Assembly (NCBI GenBank): GCA_029262055.1 | Contig: JAJDAD010000049.1 | Span: 1-64,000, forward strand | Reading direction: 5' to 3' | DNA: 64,000 bases | From: Candidatus Zhuqueibacterota bacterium | GTDB lineage: Bacteria; Zhuqueibacterota; Zhuqueibacteria; Oceanimicrobiales; Oceanimicrobiaceae | Shown: piece after piece, positions 1 through 9,050 of the stretch | Layout: every line of letters starts with the position of its first letter | How positions within the stretch are numbered: the stretch's first letter is position 1 | Position numbers and translations under genes: made by a program | Notes under the pieces: model-generated | What the model saw: only the letters and a program-made list of their open reading frames with translations | What the model was told of the DNA's origin: nothing | The model's database searches: none

Positions 1-605
1 CCGACGATCAGAGGCAGGGAGACGTAATCATGTACTTTCGCAACCATGTCCACCGGAACCGGGCGATCGGCTCCGCTACCGGCCTCCAGGTAGACCATTT
101 TCATGCCAAGATACTCAGCAGCAAGAGCGGTGGCCTGAGCGATATCCGACTTAGTGCGGGGGATTGGACGCGTGTTGCTCATGAACTCGGCGGAAGTAGA
201 AGAACCCGATTCTACCAAAACATAACCAACCGAAATCGGCTCGATATCAAGGGCCTTGATAACCGGCGCCGCACGCACTTGTTCGCCGATTAGATACGTC
301 GGGTTACGGCCACTGATTAGGGACAGAAAGAACACCGCATCCGCGTATTGCGATACCTGGGTCGTGCTACCCGGAAAGAGAATCAACGGAATGTCTATCC
401 GGCCTTTAACAATCTTGACCAACTCATCAAAGGATGAGGAAAGCAACAAGCTACCGCCCATCAAGATAGCATCGGCGCCGCCTTCACAAGCCCGGGTCGC
501 GACGTCAGCAATCTGATCCGAACGCCATTTGTCAGGGTCGATGAGGACGAAATGACCTGCGCCCTTCCTTTCTTTGACCTGCAAAATGTGTTCGAATGTC
601 GTCAT
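1..605 (-). CDS. Geranylgeranylglyceryl phosphate synthase-family protein (PcrB/GGGPS), 3' end cut by window edge
   Basis: Translating the minus strand from the ATG at 605 gives about 201 residues without a stop, running off the left edge. It begins MTTFEHILQVKERKGAG and contains LIDPDKW, GGS, LFPGS and YLEAGSGA, the phosphate-binding and active-site signatures of the GGGP synthase TIM-barrel family. The family joins a polyprenyl diphosphate to glycerol-1-phosphate, the first step of archaeal ether lipids. Bacterial homologues occur in Bacillus (PcrB, heptaprenyl) and in the FCB group. The YLEAGSGA form suggests the FCB-type group (inference). It begins 13 nt after the alaS stop and probably shares its transcript. 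The prenyl chain length used cannot be told from the sequence. Confidence 0.88.
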   Translation of the reverse strand, partial: MTTFEHILQVKERKGAGHFVLIDPDKWRSDQIADVATRACEGGADAILMGGSLLLSSSFDELVKIVKGRIDIPLILFPGSTTQVSQYADAVFFLSLISGRNPTYLIGEQVRAAPVIKALDIEPISVGYVLVESGSSTSAEFMSNTRPIPRTKSDIAQATALAAEYLGMKMVYLEAGSGADRPVPVDMVAKVHDYVSLPLIV

Positions 606-618
606 AAAGAGGACCGCG

Positions 619-3249
619 TCAGGTTATAAGGGACGAAATTATTTCCGGGACTTGCCCGAGTGCCGCATCAATTTTCTCGACGTTCTTGCCGCCGGCCGTT
701 GCCATGTGCGGCCGGCCGCCGCCACTGCCCCCGGCAACGGCTGCCACTTGCTTCACGATATCGCCGGCGCGCAACTTTTTCCCCTTAATCAAATCATCTG
801 TTACAACACAGACAAACGAGGCTTTGTCATTGATGACAGCGCTAAGAACACCAACTCCTGAGCCAAGTTTATCGCGTAAACTATCGCTTATCTGTTTAAG
901 TTCCTGCACATCGTTGCTGCTGACTTTGGAAGCAACGACCTTAAACCCGTCCAGTGCCTGCGCCTGTGCGACCAGGTCGCTAATGCCGGTGCTGCCCGAC
1001 TGCACCCGCAACTCGCGATTCTCTCTCTCCAGGTTCTGTCGCTCTGTGAGTACGCCCCTCAGCCGCTCCAGTATCTCTGACTCGCCGCAATTCAGCAACT
1101 CTTCGACCTCAGCCGTGACTTGTTTTTCGCGGCGTAGAATTTCATCCGCGGTCTCGCCGGTCACTGCTTCCAGGCGACGGATGCCGGCCGCCGCACTCGA
1201 TTCGGAGAGAAGCCTGAAGTAACCGGCCTCTCCTGTATGATTCAGATGAGTGCCACCGCAGAGTTCCAGGCTAACATCCCCGATCTTCACCATTCTGACC
1301 TGCTCGCCGTATTTTTCTTCAAAAATAGCCATCGCGCCCAGTTCTCTGGCTTTGACATAAGTGGTCTCGACGGTCTCGACCGGACGGTCAGCTCGAATCT
1401 GCTCATTGACCCATGCCTCGATTTTATCAAGGTCAGCAGCGGAAATTTTTTGAAAATGCGTCACATCGAAGCGCAAATGATCCGGGCCAACTAGAGAGCC
1501 CGCCTGCGTCACGTGTTCACCCACGATTTCCTGCAGGGCTTTGTGCAACAGGTGCGTGGCCGTATGATTCCGTGCCGTTGACTTTCTGGTCCTGGTGTCC
1601 ACGCGGGCGGTGACTTTCGGGCCGCCGATGGCGCTGCCGGACTCAAATCTGCCGACATGAATAAAGCTGTTACCATCCCGAATCGTCCCACTAACCGCGA
1701 TCTCGAAACCATCCCCGGCTACACGTCCCACATCGCCAACCTGGCCACCGGCCTCCCCGTAAAACGGCGTTTGGTCCAACGTGAAAAATATCTGGCCGCC
1801 ATCCAGCTTGTAAGAGCGGATCTCCGACTCACTTTCAAGAGAAGAATAACCGAGAAACTTCGAGTCCGCGCCTTCGGTCAAGGCCGTCCAGCTTTGCATG
1901 TCAAACTCGGCGGAATAGCTCCATTTGCCGGCAGCGCGCGCGCGCTTCTTCTGCCCGGCCATAGCCTGATCAAATCCGGCCTCGTCCACGGTCAGCCCTC
2001 TCTGGCGCGCCATCACCTGGGTCAGGTCAAGCGGAAAACCGTAGGTGTCGTACAGCCGGAATGCTTCATCTCCGGGGATCTCTTTGCTGCCCTCGCGGTC
2101 GAGGTTTGCAGCAATTTTCTCAAAAATTTCGAGACCCCGATCAAGGGTTGAGTTAAAGCCCTCTTCTTCTGACTTAACGATACTTGCAATAAATTCCTGC
2201 TTTTCTGCTATTTCAGGAAAGCTCTGTCCCATCACGTCACCCAGCACCGGCACCAGCTTGTAAATAAACGGCTCACGCATGTCTAAATTGCGCCCGAAAC
2301 GCGCAGCCCGGCGTAGAATGCGGCGCAGAACGTAGCCCCGGCCCTCGTTCGACGGCATGGCTCCATCCGCGATTGAGAAGCTGAGAGCACGGATATGGTC
2401 GGCCAGCACCCGGTGCGAAAACCCGCGCTCGTCTCTGTGATAGTCCGCACCCGTGAGCTGGGTGATTCGATCGAGCAACGGCGTAAAAAGATCCGTGTCA
2501 TAATTGGAGTTGCTGCCGTTCAGGACCGCCAGGATTCTCTCGAAGCCCATGCCTGTGTCCACGTGCCGCGCAGGAAGCGGGGCCAGTTTGCCTGTGTTGG
2601 CGCGGTTGAACTGGATGAAGACCAGATTCCAGATTTCGATCACATTTGCGTCACCGGCATTTACCAGCGGGCCGCCGGATTTGTCCGGCGTCAAGTCGAT
2701 GTGGATTTCCGAACAAGGTCCGCAGGGTCCGGTTTCCCCCATTTCCCAAAAATTGTCGCTCTTGCCGAAGCGCAGCACCTTCCGGGGGTCGATATCCGTC
2801 ACTTCTTTCCAAAGCCGTTCCGCTTCCTCGTCCGGTTCCAGTCCGTCCTGCTCGTCCCCACCGAACACTGTGGCGTACAGCCGGTCCTTTTCCACGCCCC
2901 ACACTTCGGTGAGTAACTCCCACGCCCAGGCGATGGCCTCCCTTTTGAAGTAGTCGCCAAAGGACCAGTTCCCGAGCATTTCAAAAAAGGTGTGGTGGTA
3001 GGTGTCAAAGCCGACATCCTCGATGTCGTTGTGCTTGCCGCTGACCCGGATACATTTTTGGGTGTCGGCCGCGCGCTTATAATTGCGGGTCTCGTTGCCC
3101 AGAAACACGCCTTTGAACTGGTTCATTCCAGCATTGGTAAAAAGCAAAGTCGGATCATCAAACGGAACGACCGGTGCGCTGGGGACAATCTCGTGCTTCT
3201 TGTTCTTGAAAAAATCAAGGAATTGCTTTCTGAGCTCTACTGATTTCAT
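619..3249 (-). CDS. alaS: Alanyl-tRNA synthetase
   Basis: Charges tRNA-Ala with alanine in the cytoplasm. The 876 residues are a normal full length. The class II catalytic core occupies about 1-240, with FTNAGMNQFKG (37-47) and the FEMLGNWSFGDYF region (89-101). A tRNA-recognition domain follows. The editing domain carries both zinc-ligand motifs, HTATHLLH near 565 and CGGTH near 665, so mischarged Ser/Gly-tRNA-Ala should be cleared. The C-terminal DHHA1-like domain ends with SGGGRPHMA. It lies downstream of recA-recX, an order common in bacteria, with a 143-nt gap after recX that shows no obvious promoter. Start ATG at 3249. A tRNA-Ala(CGC) gene lies about 8 kb upstream on the same strand. 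Confidence 0.98.
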   Translation of the reverse strand: MKSVELRKQFLDFFKNKKHEIVPSAPVVPFDDPTLLFTNAGMNQFKGVFLGNETRNYKRAADTQKCIRVSGKHNDIEDVGFDTYHHTFFEMLGNWSFGDYFKREAIAWAWELLTEVWGVEKDRLYATVFGGDEQDGLEPDEEAERLWKEVTDIDPRKVLRFGKSDNFWEMGETGPCGPCSEIHIDLTPDKSGGPLVNAGDANVIEIWNLVFIQFNRANTGKLAPLPARHVDTGMGFERILAVLNGSNSNYDTDLFTPLLDRITQLTGADYHRDERGFSHRVLADHIRALSFSIADGAMPSNEGRGYVLRRILRRAARFGRNLDMREPFIYKLVPVLGDVMGQSFPEIAEKQEFIASIVKSEEEGFNSTLDRGLEIFEKIAANLDREGSKEIPGDEAFRLYDTYGFPLDLTQVMARQRGLTVDEAGFDQAMAGQKKRARAAGKWSYSAEFDMQSWTALTEGADSKFLGYSSLESESEIRSYKLDGGQIFFTLDQTPFYGEAGGQVGDVGRVAGDGFEIAVSGTIRDGNSFIHVGRFESGSAIGGPKVTARVDTRTRKSTARNHTATHLLHKALQEIVGEHVTQAGSLVGPDHLRFDVTHFQKISAADLDKIEAWVNEQIRADRPVETVETTYVKARELGAMAIFEEKYGEQVRMVKIGDVSLELCGGTHLNHTGEAGYFRLLSESSAAAGIRRLEAVTGETADEILRREKQVTAEVEELLNCGESEILERLRGVLTERQNLERENRELRVQSGSTGISDLVAQAQALDGFKVVASKVSSNDVQELKQISDSLRDKLGSGVGVLSAVINDKASFVCVVTDDLIKGKKLRAGDIVKQVAAVAGGSGGGRPHMATAGGKNVEKIDAALGQVPEIISSLIT

Positions 3250-3392
3250 TTTACTTCTTTAAGATTACGATTGAACCTTCGACATTAACTAGCTGGATAA
3301 TAAAAGGGCCTGGGGAGACATGCGCTCCGCATAAAGACTACCAAAAATCCGTAAGCGCACAACAACCTTCCCTGTTCTTTACAAGGCCGGCC

Positions 3393-4031
3393 TCACTCAT
3401 TTGCGATCGTGCCGAGCACTTCGCTAACCACATCCCAGCCAAACCCTCTCCGCAAGAGAAAATCATGCAGGCGCTTCATTCTTACTTTCTCATCTAAGCC
3501 CAAATGCTTCGCGCCCCGCTTAGCGAGCAAGGCCTCCACCAGCTCTCTTTCCGGGCGCTCCCGGTAAGCCTCAGCTACCACCGTGTCGATGATTTGCTCT
3601 GCAACGCCCCGTTGCCAAAGCTCACTGCGCATCCGCCTGGCTCCCATGGGCTTACTCAGGAGCCGCGAGCGGGCAAAGGAGCGGGCAAATTCCAGGTCAT
3701 CGAGATACCCGGCCTTCGTTAGTTCCTCGATAACCTTCGTGATGATGGCAGAATCATAACCCTTGCGATCGAGTTTTGTGCGCAGCTCGCTTTCGCTGTG
3801 CGCCCGTCGGCCAAGATACCTGAAGGCGCTCGTCTTTACTCTACTTTTCTCTTCCTGCTTGAGAACTTCGTTTACGCGAGCGGAAGATAGAACGTCACCC
3901 TTCTTCAGGTTGAAAGCTATGGCCACCTGCAGGTCTAAACCAAAAGCAAACTCATCGTCCAGAAAGATGGAAACTCGGCTGCGCCTGCCCTTCTGTACCT
4001 CAATCTGCGTGATTATCCTGCCGGCAACCAC
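3393..4031 (-). CDS. recX: RecX-family regulator of RecA
   Basis: RecX binds RecA filaments and limits their extension. The 212-residue protein has the three-helix repeat features of the family: LGRRAHSESELRTKL near residue 75, YLDDLEFARSFARSR near 110 and GARRMRSELWQRG near 130, rich in basic and aromatic residues as usual. It starts with GTG at 4031, 13 nt after the recA stop, so co-transcription with recA is likely. The N-terminal 60 residues (IITQIEVQKGRRSRVSIFLD) form the extension seen in RecX of Gram-positives and many uncultured phyla. No LexA box is recognisable nearby, so SOS control cannot be claimed. Confidence 0.93.
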   Translation of the reverse strand: MVAGRIITQIEVQKGRRSRVSIFLDDEFAFGLDLQVAIAFNLKKGDVLSSARVNEVLKQEEKSRVKTSAFRYLGRRAHSESELRTKLDRKGYDSAIITKVIEELTKAGYLDDLEFARSFARSRLLSKPMGARRMRSELWQRGVAEQIIDTVVAEAYRERPERELVEALLAKRGAKHLGLDEKVRMKRLHDFLLRRGFGWDVVSEVLGTIANE

Positions 4032-4044
4032 GAGTCAAGGAGTG

Positions 4045-5115
4045 TTAGACCGTGGCCGTTTTGCCATTGCCCGCCTTTTCCTTTTCCGGGGCCTTCTCGC
4101 CATTCTCGGCCTTTTTGGCCAGGCCCAGCGCCTCACGTGCCTGCTTGTGAATCTTTTTGAGCAGGTCCTGATTTTCGGTCAAATAGCGTTTCACATTTTC
4201 GCGCCCCTGGCCCAGCCGCTCCTCACCGTACGAGAACCAGGTCCCGCTTTTCTGAATGATTTCGTGCTTGACCGCGATATCGATCAGGTCGCCCTCTCTG
4301 GAGATTCCATAGCCATACATGATATCGAATTCAGCCTCCCGGAAAGGCGGCGCGACTTTGTTCTTCACCACTTTTGCCCGGGTACGGTTGCCGGTGATGT
4401 GCTCGCCGTCTTTGATCGAGGCAGTGCGTCGGATGTCGATCCGAACCGAAGAATAGAACTTAAGCGCACGGCCACCGGTGGTCGTTTCCGGATTGCCGAA
4501 CATGACCCCTATCTTTTCGCGGATCTGATTGATGAAAACCACGCATGTGTTGGACTTGCTGATAATGCCGGCCAGCTTGCGCATAGCCTGTGACATCAGG
4601 CGCGCCTGCAAACCCATTTGGGCATCGCCCATCTCGCCTTCGATTTCAGCCTTTGGAACCAGCGCCGCCACCGAGTCGATAACCACCACATCGAGAGCGC
4701 CACTGCGCACCAGGGTTTCGGTGATCTCCAGAGCCTGTTCGCCGGTGTCCGGCTGAGAAATCAACAGGTTCTCAGTGTCGACTCCCAATTTTTTGGAGTA
4801 GTTGGCGTCAAGCGCATGTTCAGCGTCGATGAACGCCGCCAGGCCGCCGCGCTTCTGTGCTTCAGCGATCACGTGCAGGGTCAAAGTTGTTTTTCCAGAG
4901 GATTCAGGGCCATAAACTTCGACGATACGTCCGCGCGGAAAACCACCGATTCCCAGGGCAGAATCCAACGAAATCGAGCCCGTCGGAATGGCCTCCACGC
5001 CCGCAATACGTTTGTCATCACCGAGCCGCATAATCGAGCCCTTGCCAAACTGGCGATCTATCTGTGTCATGGCAAGGTCCAAGGCCCTCATTCTTTCATT
5101 TTTTTCCTCGCTCAT
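4045..5115 (-). CDS. recA: Recombinase RecA
   Basis: ATP-dependent strand-exchange protein of homologous recombination and co-protease for LexA-type repressors. At 356 residues it has the full core: Walker A GPESSGKT (69-76), Walker [11 protein letters not shown] (143-152), the loop [20 protein letters not shown] (196-215), and a lysine- and glutamate-rich tail. The start is the ATG at 5115, behind the strong site GGAGGG. That site overlaps the stop codon of thpR, so translation of the two genes is probably coupled. The order cinA-thpR-recA-recX puts it in a conserved DNA-uptake and repair neighbourhood. Confidence 0.99.
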   Translation of the reverse strand: MSEEKNERMRALDLAMTQIDRQFGKGSIMRLGDDKRIAGVEAIPTGSISLDSALGIGGFPRGRIVEVYGPESSGKTTLTLHVIAEAQKRGGLAAFIDAEHALDANYSKKLGVDTENLLISQPDTGEQALEITETLVRSGALDVVVIDSVAALVPKAEIEGEMGDAQMGLQARLMSQAMRKLAGIISKSNTCVVFINQIREKIGVMFGNPETTTGGRALKFYSSVRIDIRRTASIKDGEHITGNRTRAKVVKNKVAPPFREAEFDIMYGYGISREGDLIDIAVKHEIIQKSGTWFSYGEERLGQGRENVKRYLTENQDLLKKIHKQAREALGLAKKAENGEKAPEKEKAGNGKTATV

Positions 5116-5123
5116 TCTCCCTC

Positions 5124-5696
5124 CTAACGGGGTTTATTCAAAGTGAAGCGCTCTATGGGTGTATAAATAGAGCCGGTCGGGTGCAACTCACTTTTCATCA
5201 AAACAAACTGATCTACTTGTATGGTACCGCTATCAAACTCAGTCGCCAGAAAGCTCTCGACAAATGCCCGATGCAATTGCCCTCTGGGTCTTCCGATAGT
5301 CAAGTGAGCATGAAATTTACGATTTTCTTTCGAAAAACCAAAATTTATTAGCCGATTCCGCACCTTTTTAGCGAACTCATTCAGGCACTCTGTCCGGCTA
5401 TTAGCGCCGACCCACAGAACTCTGACATTGCGTGCATTTGGGAAGACGCCAACTCCTGTCAGCCGCATTTCGAACGCGGCCGATTGGAGCGCCAATTCCT
5501 GTAAAGCAGCTTCTATGCCAGCGAGCTTCGCGACGGCGACATCCCCCAGGAATTGCAACGTTATGTGCAGGTTGTTTATGCCGGTCCACCGGACTTTTGA
5601 ACCCGCGCCACCCAAGTTGCGCTGCAGGGCGACGACCGAGCGCCGTACCGGCAGTGGGATCTCAATGGCAATAAAAGAGCGAATCGTGCCTGACAC
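5124..5696 (-). CDS. thpR: RNA 2',3'-cyclic phosphodiesterase (ThpR/LigT family)
   Basis: Member of the 2H phosphoesterase family, which hydrolyses 2',3'-cyclic phosphates on RNA to 2'-phosphates. Two HxTx motifs are visible: HITL at 44-47 and HLTI at 131-134. They would bracket the active site of the two-lobed fold. The length of 190 is typical. It sits 15 nt after cinA and 8 nt before recA. The same cinA-ligT-recA arrangement is known from Deinococcus. The physiological substrate of the family is not settled, so a repair role rests only on gene context. Confidence 0.92.
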   Translation of the reverse strand: MSGTIRSFIAIEIPLPVRRSVVALQRNLGGAGSKVRWTGINNLHITLQFLGDVAVAKLAGIEAALQELALQSAAFEMRLTGVGVFPNARNVRVLWVGANSRTECLNEFAKKVRNRLINFGFSKENRKFHAHLTIGRPRGQLHRAFVESFLATEFDSGTIQVDQFVLMKSELHPTGSIYTPIERFTLNKPR

Positions 5697-5711
5697 TCTT
5701 CAGCGCCCCTG

Positions 5712-6953
5712 TCATTCTTCCTGGTGCCCGACAACCTCGTGGAGCAGCTTCAGAGCTGCATGCACCGTTCGCTCCTTGTGCGCCAGCCGATCATGCCTAA
5801 AAACATAGCGGCGCGCAAACGACTGTCCGGCTGTGGCGACACCCACAAAGACCAGACCAACCGGCTTGTCGGCCGTGCCTCCGGTTGGACCCGCAATGCC
5901 GGTTGTGGAAACCCCGATATCCGTGCCTGCCAGACGGCGAATGCCATCGGCCATTGCCAGTGCGGTTGCCTCACTGACAGCGCCCTTTTGCTCCAGGACT
6001 ATCTCCGGGACCCCCAGAAGTTGCCTCTTGGACCGGTTACTGTATGTAACAACGCCGCGCTCAAAGTACCCGGAGCTGCCGGGCACATCCGTCAATCTGT
6101 TGGCAAGCAGACCGCCGCTACAGGACTCGGCGACAGCCACCGTCTGCCCGTTCGCAAGCAATTCCCCGGCGACTACCTCTTCCAGGTTTTTGTCGTCGTA
6201 CGCGTAGATAAATTCACGAACCCGCTCAACCACCAGCCTCACCGCCTGACCCAACTGCTCCTGGCAACGCGCGGAATCGCTGCCCTTGACCATGAGCCGG
6301 ATATCGACCCCGGTCGGCTTCGGCAGAAACGCAGTTTTGGCAAGAGACTCGATCTCACCGATGTCACCCATTTTCTCAAACAGGGTAGACTCAGGAATGC
6401 CGGTGGTACGAATGGTCTTCTGCAAAAAGACCTCCCCCTGACTGCGCAACATCGGAAAGACCGTTTCTTCGCACATGGCCTTCATCTCGGCCGGCACGCC
6501 CGGCAGAATGAAACATTTCCGTCCATCTCTTTCAAAGATAAGCCCAGGGGCGGTGCCGATGGCATTGCGGATGACCTCCGCTTTCTCCGGAACCATAGCC
6601 TGCTCCCGATTTACGGGCGCCATTTTCTGCCCACGCTCCCGGAACCGCTTTTTGATTGCTCCGAGAATCTCATCATTAAGACTGAGCGTTGAACCGAAAT
6701 AGTCCGCGGCTACGGCTTTCGTGATATCGTCGTGGGTCGGCCCCAAGCCACCGGTCGCGATGACAAAATCGGCCTCTTTGAAGACAGCATCAAGCGCGGC
6801 CACCAGGTCAGCGGCATTGTCCGCTATGGTGGAAATACGAGTGACCGCAAGGCCGATGGCGGTAAGTCCGCGTCCGAGAAAGCTCGCGTTCGAGTTCACG
6901 GTTTGGCCGATTAGGAGCTCATCGCCGATGGAAATGATTTCGACGCGCTTCAT
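5712..6953 (-). CDS. cinA: CinA: competence/damage-inducible protein with nicotinamide-nucleotide amidase domain
   Basis: Two-domain enzyme of NAD by-product recycling. The N-terminal part resembles MoaB/MogA (MKRVEIISIGDELLIGQ, TGGLGPTHDD). The C-terminal PncC domain (ESCSGGLLANRLTD, TTGIAGPTGG) deamidates nicotinamide mononucleotide. The ATG at 6953 is chosen, giving 413 residues, because MKRVEIISIGDE matches the family start and its ATGA overlaps the pgpA stop by 4 nt. The open frame continues 58 codons upstream inside pgpA, but that extension is basic, low-complexity sequence typical of an out-of-frame reading. In some bacteria CinA is linked to competence and RecA. dprA is also in this window, though no uptake machinery is. 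Confidence 0.95.
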   Translation of the reverse strand: MKRVEIISIGDELLIGQTVNSNASFLGRGLTAIGLAVTRISTIADNAADLVAALDAVFKEADFVIATGGLGPTHDDITKAVAADYFGSTLSLNDEILGAIKKRFRERGQKMAPVNREQAMVPEKAEVIRNAIGTAPGLIFERDGRKCFILPGVPAEMKAMCEETVFPMLRSQGEVFLQKTIRTTGIPESTLFEKMGDIGEIESLAKTAFLPKPTGVDIRLMVKGSDSARCQEQLGQAVRLVVERVREFIYAYDDKNLEEVVAGELLANGQTVAVAESCSGGLLANRLTDVPGSSGYFERGVVTYSNRSKRQLLGVPEIVLEQKGAVSEATALAMADGIRRLAGTDIGVSTTGIAGPTGGTADKPVGLVFVGVATAGQSFARRYVFRHDRLAHKERTVHAALKLLHEVVGHQEE

Positions 6954-7408
6954 AGGAAACGATTTCCCAGTTCGATGGTGAGACGCAATGCGGCCCAGGC
7001 GTAAATGCCGGCCATAACGTCGTCGAGCATGACGCCCCAGCCCGCCGGAGCGCGCTCGAAAAACCTGATCGGCGGCGGCTTCCAGATGTCGAACAAACGA
7101 AAGTAGAACAATCCCAGACAGAGCCACAGCGGGTCTTTTTCAACCAAATATACGCTTACGAGCACACCGACAATTTCGTCGACAACGATTTCCTGATTGT
7201 CCTTGACGCCAGTCTCATTTTCATAACGGCGAGCAGACCAGGTACCGAGGCAGAGCAGGATCGCCAGAACAATGACAAACAAAGCAGAGTCGCTGTGAGG
7301 GATAGCAAGGTACAGAAAAAGCCCCACAATACTACCGAAAGTACCGGGTGCAACCGGGATATAGCCAACTCCAAAACCAGTGGCTAGCAGGCGGGAGACA
7401 AGCGTCAT
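6950..7408 (-). CDS. pgpA: Phosphatidylglycerophosphatase A
   Basis: Membrane phosphatase that converts phosphatidylglycerol phosphate to phosphatidylglycerol. The 152-residue protein has the family opening GFGVGYIPVAPGTFGS (near 12-27), the acidic ENETGVKDNQEIVVDEIVG segment (near 63-81) with the metal-binding Asp and Glu residues, and a C-terminal WGVMLDDVMAGIYA. Several hydrophobic segments indicate an inner-membrane protein. It lies directly behind pgsA, which makes its substrate, with no nucleotides between stop and start. Its own stop overlaps the cinA start. Confidence 0.95.
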   Translation of the reverse strand: MTLVSRLLATGFGVGYIPVAPGTFGSIVGLFLYLAIPHSDSALFVIVLAILLCLGTWSARRYENETGVKDNQEIVVDEIVGVLVSVYLVEKDPLWLCLGLFYFRLFDIWKPPPIRFFERAPAGWGVMLDDVMAGIYAWAALRLTIELGNRFL

Positions 7409-8068
7409 TTATCTAACGTTGGTGGGCACGAAGACACGGTAGCAGGCTATTGCCAGGCTCTTCAGGTGGCTCCTGTTTTCTATCGCGTAAAGGACGCCAG
7501 TAGCGAGTGTGTAAAGTGTTACGAAAAGCATTACACCCCAGACAAGATTCAACTCTTCGACAAAGTTGAGAAAAGCCGAAGACCCGGCACCAACCTGCTC
7601 GCGCGCAATGATCCAAATCAGAAGAAAGTAGATGGCTGTCATCTGCGACGCCGTCTTCCATTTGGCTAAACTGCTAGTCTCAAATTCTTTGTTGGTAGAG
7701 ATGGCGTAGGCGCGTAAAGCAGTAATCACAATGTCTCTAAATGCAATCACAAAGAACATCCAAACCGGAATCACCTGCAAGTAAGCAAAGATGCCAAAGG
7801 CGGTAGACACCAACAGTTTGTCTGCGAGTGGGTCCAGATACTTGCCGGTCTCCGTGGTCTTCCCCAATTTGCGCGCTGCGTAGCCATCGTACCAGTCAGT
7901 CAGGGATGCAATGAGAAAAATCCCAAACGCAACGTATTTGAAATGCAGGCCGTTGTAGGTCAGGACAACCGCAAAAACCGGCGTTAAGATCATTCGCAGA
8001 ACCGTTAGTTGGTTCGGCAGCGACATACCGATGTCGAAGGGAGCGAAGATTTTCTTGAGAAACTTCAA
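7409..8068 (-). CDS. pgsA: CDP-diacylglycerol-glycerol-3-phosphate 3-phosphatidyltransferase
   Basis: Integral membrane enzyme that transfers the phosphatidyl group from CDP-diacylglycerol to glycerol-3-phosphate. The CDP-alcohol transferase signature is complete: D58, D61-G62, A65-R66, G75, D79 and D83, with the two metal ions held by the Asp residues. The 219-residue length is slightly above the E. coli enzyme because of an N-terminal lead (MKFLKKIFAPFDIG) before the usual LPNQLTVLRM. Its start overlaps the recR stop by 4 nt and its stop abuts pgpA, so the two consecutive steps of phosphatidylglycerol synthesis are translationally linked. Confidence 0.95.
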   Translation of the reverse strand: MKFLKKIFAPFDIGMSLPNQLTVLRMILTPVFAVVLTYNGLHFKYVAFGIFLIASLTDWYDGYAARKLGKTTETGKYLDPLADKLLVSTAFGIFAYLQVIPVWMFFVIAFRDIVITALRAYAISTNKEFETSSLAKWKTASQMTAIYFLLIWIIAREQVGAGSSAFLNFVEELNLVWGVMLFVTLYTLATGVLYAIENRSHLKSLAIACYRVFVPTNVR

Positions 8069-8661
8069 ATAGCGGTTCTCCCCTCCAGTGCCCTGGTCAG
8101 GGTGATCTCGTCGGCATACTCAAGGTCGCCTCCAACCGGCAACCCGCGGGCGATTCTGGTTATTTGAACGTCCAAAGGCTTGATAAGCTTTTCTAAGTAA
8201 AGCGCTGTGGCCTCACCTTCCGTATTTGGGTTTGTTGCAATAATCACTTCGACGGTTGAACCATTTAATCTGCTCAACAGCTCCTTAACCGACAAGTCGT
8301 CGGGGCCGACTCCCTCGAGCGGTGACAGCGCTCCTCCCAGAACATGATACAGCCCGCGGTATTCGCCGGTCCTTTCCAGGGCAAGCACATCGTTGGCCTC
8401 TTCCACTACACAAATCGTACTACGATCGCGTTTTTCGCTGGTACAGATCTGGCAAGATTGCTCTTCCGTAAGGTTGAAACAGATCGAGCAAAACTTTATT
8501 CTCTCCTTAATCGCCACGAGAGAATCCGTCAGACGCTCCACTTCCGATGTGCGGCATTTGAGCAGGTAAAAAACAAGCCGCTGTGCAGTCTTTCTGCCGA
8601 TCCCCGGCAAGCGGGACAGCTCTGAAATAGCACGCTCCATCGAAACGGACGAATATTGCAT
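8065..8661 (-). CDS. recR: Recombination mediator RecR
   Basis: Ring-forming protein that with RecO loads RecA onto gapped DNA. The 198 residues show the helix-hairpin-helix LSRLPGIGRKTAQRL (15-29), a C4 zinc finger (C58, C61, C70, C73) and the Toprim motif VVEEANDVLALE (85-96). The length matches the family. The gene follows ybaB by 20 nt, as in the widespread dnaX-ybaB-recR cluster, and its last codons overlap pgsA. Confidence 0.97.
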   Translation of the reverse strand: MQYSSVSMERAISELSRLPGIGRKTAQRLVFYLLKCRTSEVERLTDSLVAIKERIKFCSICFNLTEEQSCQICTSEKRDRSTICVVEEANDVLALERTGEYRGLYHVLGGALSPLEGVGPDDLSVKELLSRLNGSTVEVIIATNPNTEGEATALYLEKLIKPLDVQITRIARGLPVGGDLEYADEITLTRALEGRTAI

Positions 8662-8681
8662 TCTATTGCTTCCTGGTCCGC

Positions 8682-9020
8682 CTACATTCCCGGTATCTTG
8701 AACCCGGGAGGCATGTTCGGCATCATACCGCCGGCAACCTTGCCCATCTCGTCATTGGCCAACTCCTGAGCTTTTTCCAGGGACTGGTTTACGGCTGCAA
8801 CGACCAAATCTTCGAGCATTTCCGGGTCATCCGGGTCGATCACCTGTTTATCGATCGTGATTCCGACAATCTCTTGTTTACCATTGGCCGTTACGGTGAC
8901 CATCCCGCCGCCCGCACTACCCTCCACCTGCTTGTCCGCTAACTCGTCCTGCACGCGCTGCATCTTTTCCTGCATCTTCTGCGCTTGCTTTAAAATATCA
9001 CCCATTCCAAATTTCGACAT
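8682..9020 (-). CDS. YbaB/EbfC-family nucleoid-associated protein
   Basis: Small dimeric DNA-binding protein found between dnaX and recR in most bacteria. The start is set at the ATG at 9020 (MSKFGMGDILKQ, 112 residues) because a GGAG lies 6 nt before it; an upstream TTG and another ATG have no correctly spaced site. The N-terminal helix is rich in Gln, Met and Lys (QAQKMQEKMQRVQDELADKQ), followed by the conserved GMVTVTANGKQEIVGITID strand region. The tail MMPNMPPGFKIPGM is Met/Pro-rich, as in many homologues. It begins 30 nt after the dnaX stop. Confidence 0.95.
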   Translation of the reverse strand: MSKFGMGDILKQAQKMQEKMQRVQDELADKQVEGSAGGGMVTVTANGKQEIVGITIDKQVIDPDDPEMLEDLVVAAVNQSLEKAQELANDEMGKVAGGMMPNMPPGFKIPGM

Positions 9021-9050
9021 GTTCATCTCCTGCGTAGGCAAGGTACTGCT

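Noticed and set aside
5724-6692. Long plus-strand reading frame opposite cinA
   Set aside because: It is the reverse-strand shadow of a clear gene, with no recognisable motifs or ribosome site.
6954-7127. 58-codon N-terminal extension of CinA
   Set aside because: It lies inside pgpA in another frame, is Arg/His-rich low-complexity sequence, and the family start MKRVEIISIGDE follows with an ATGA overlap.
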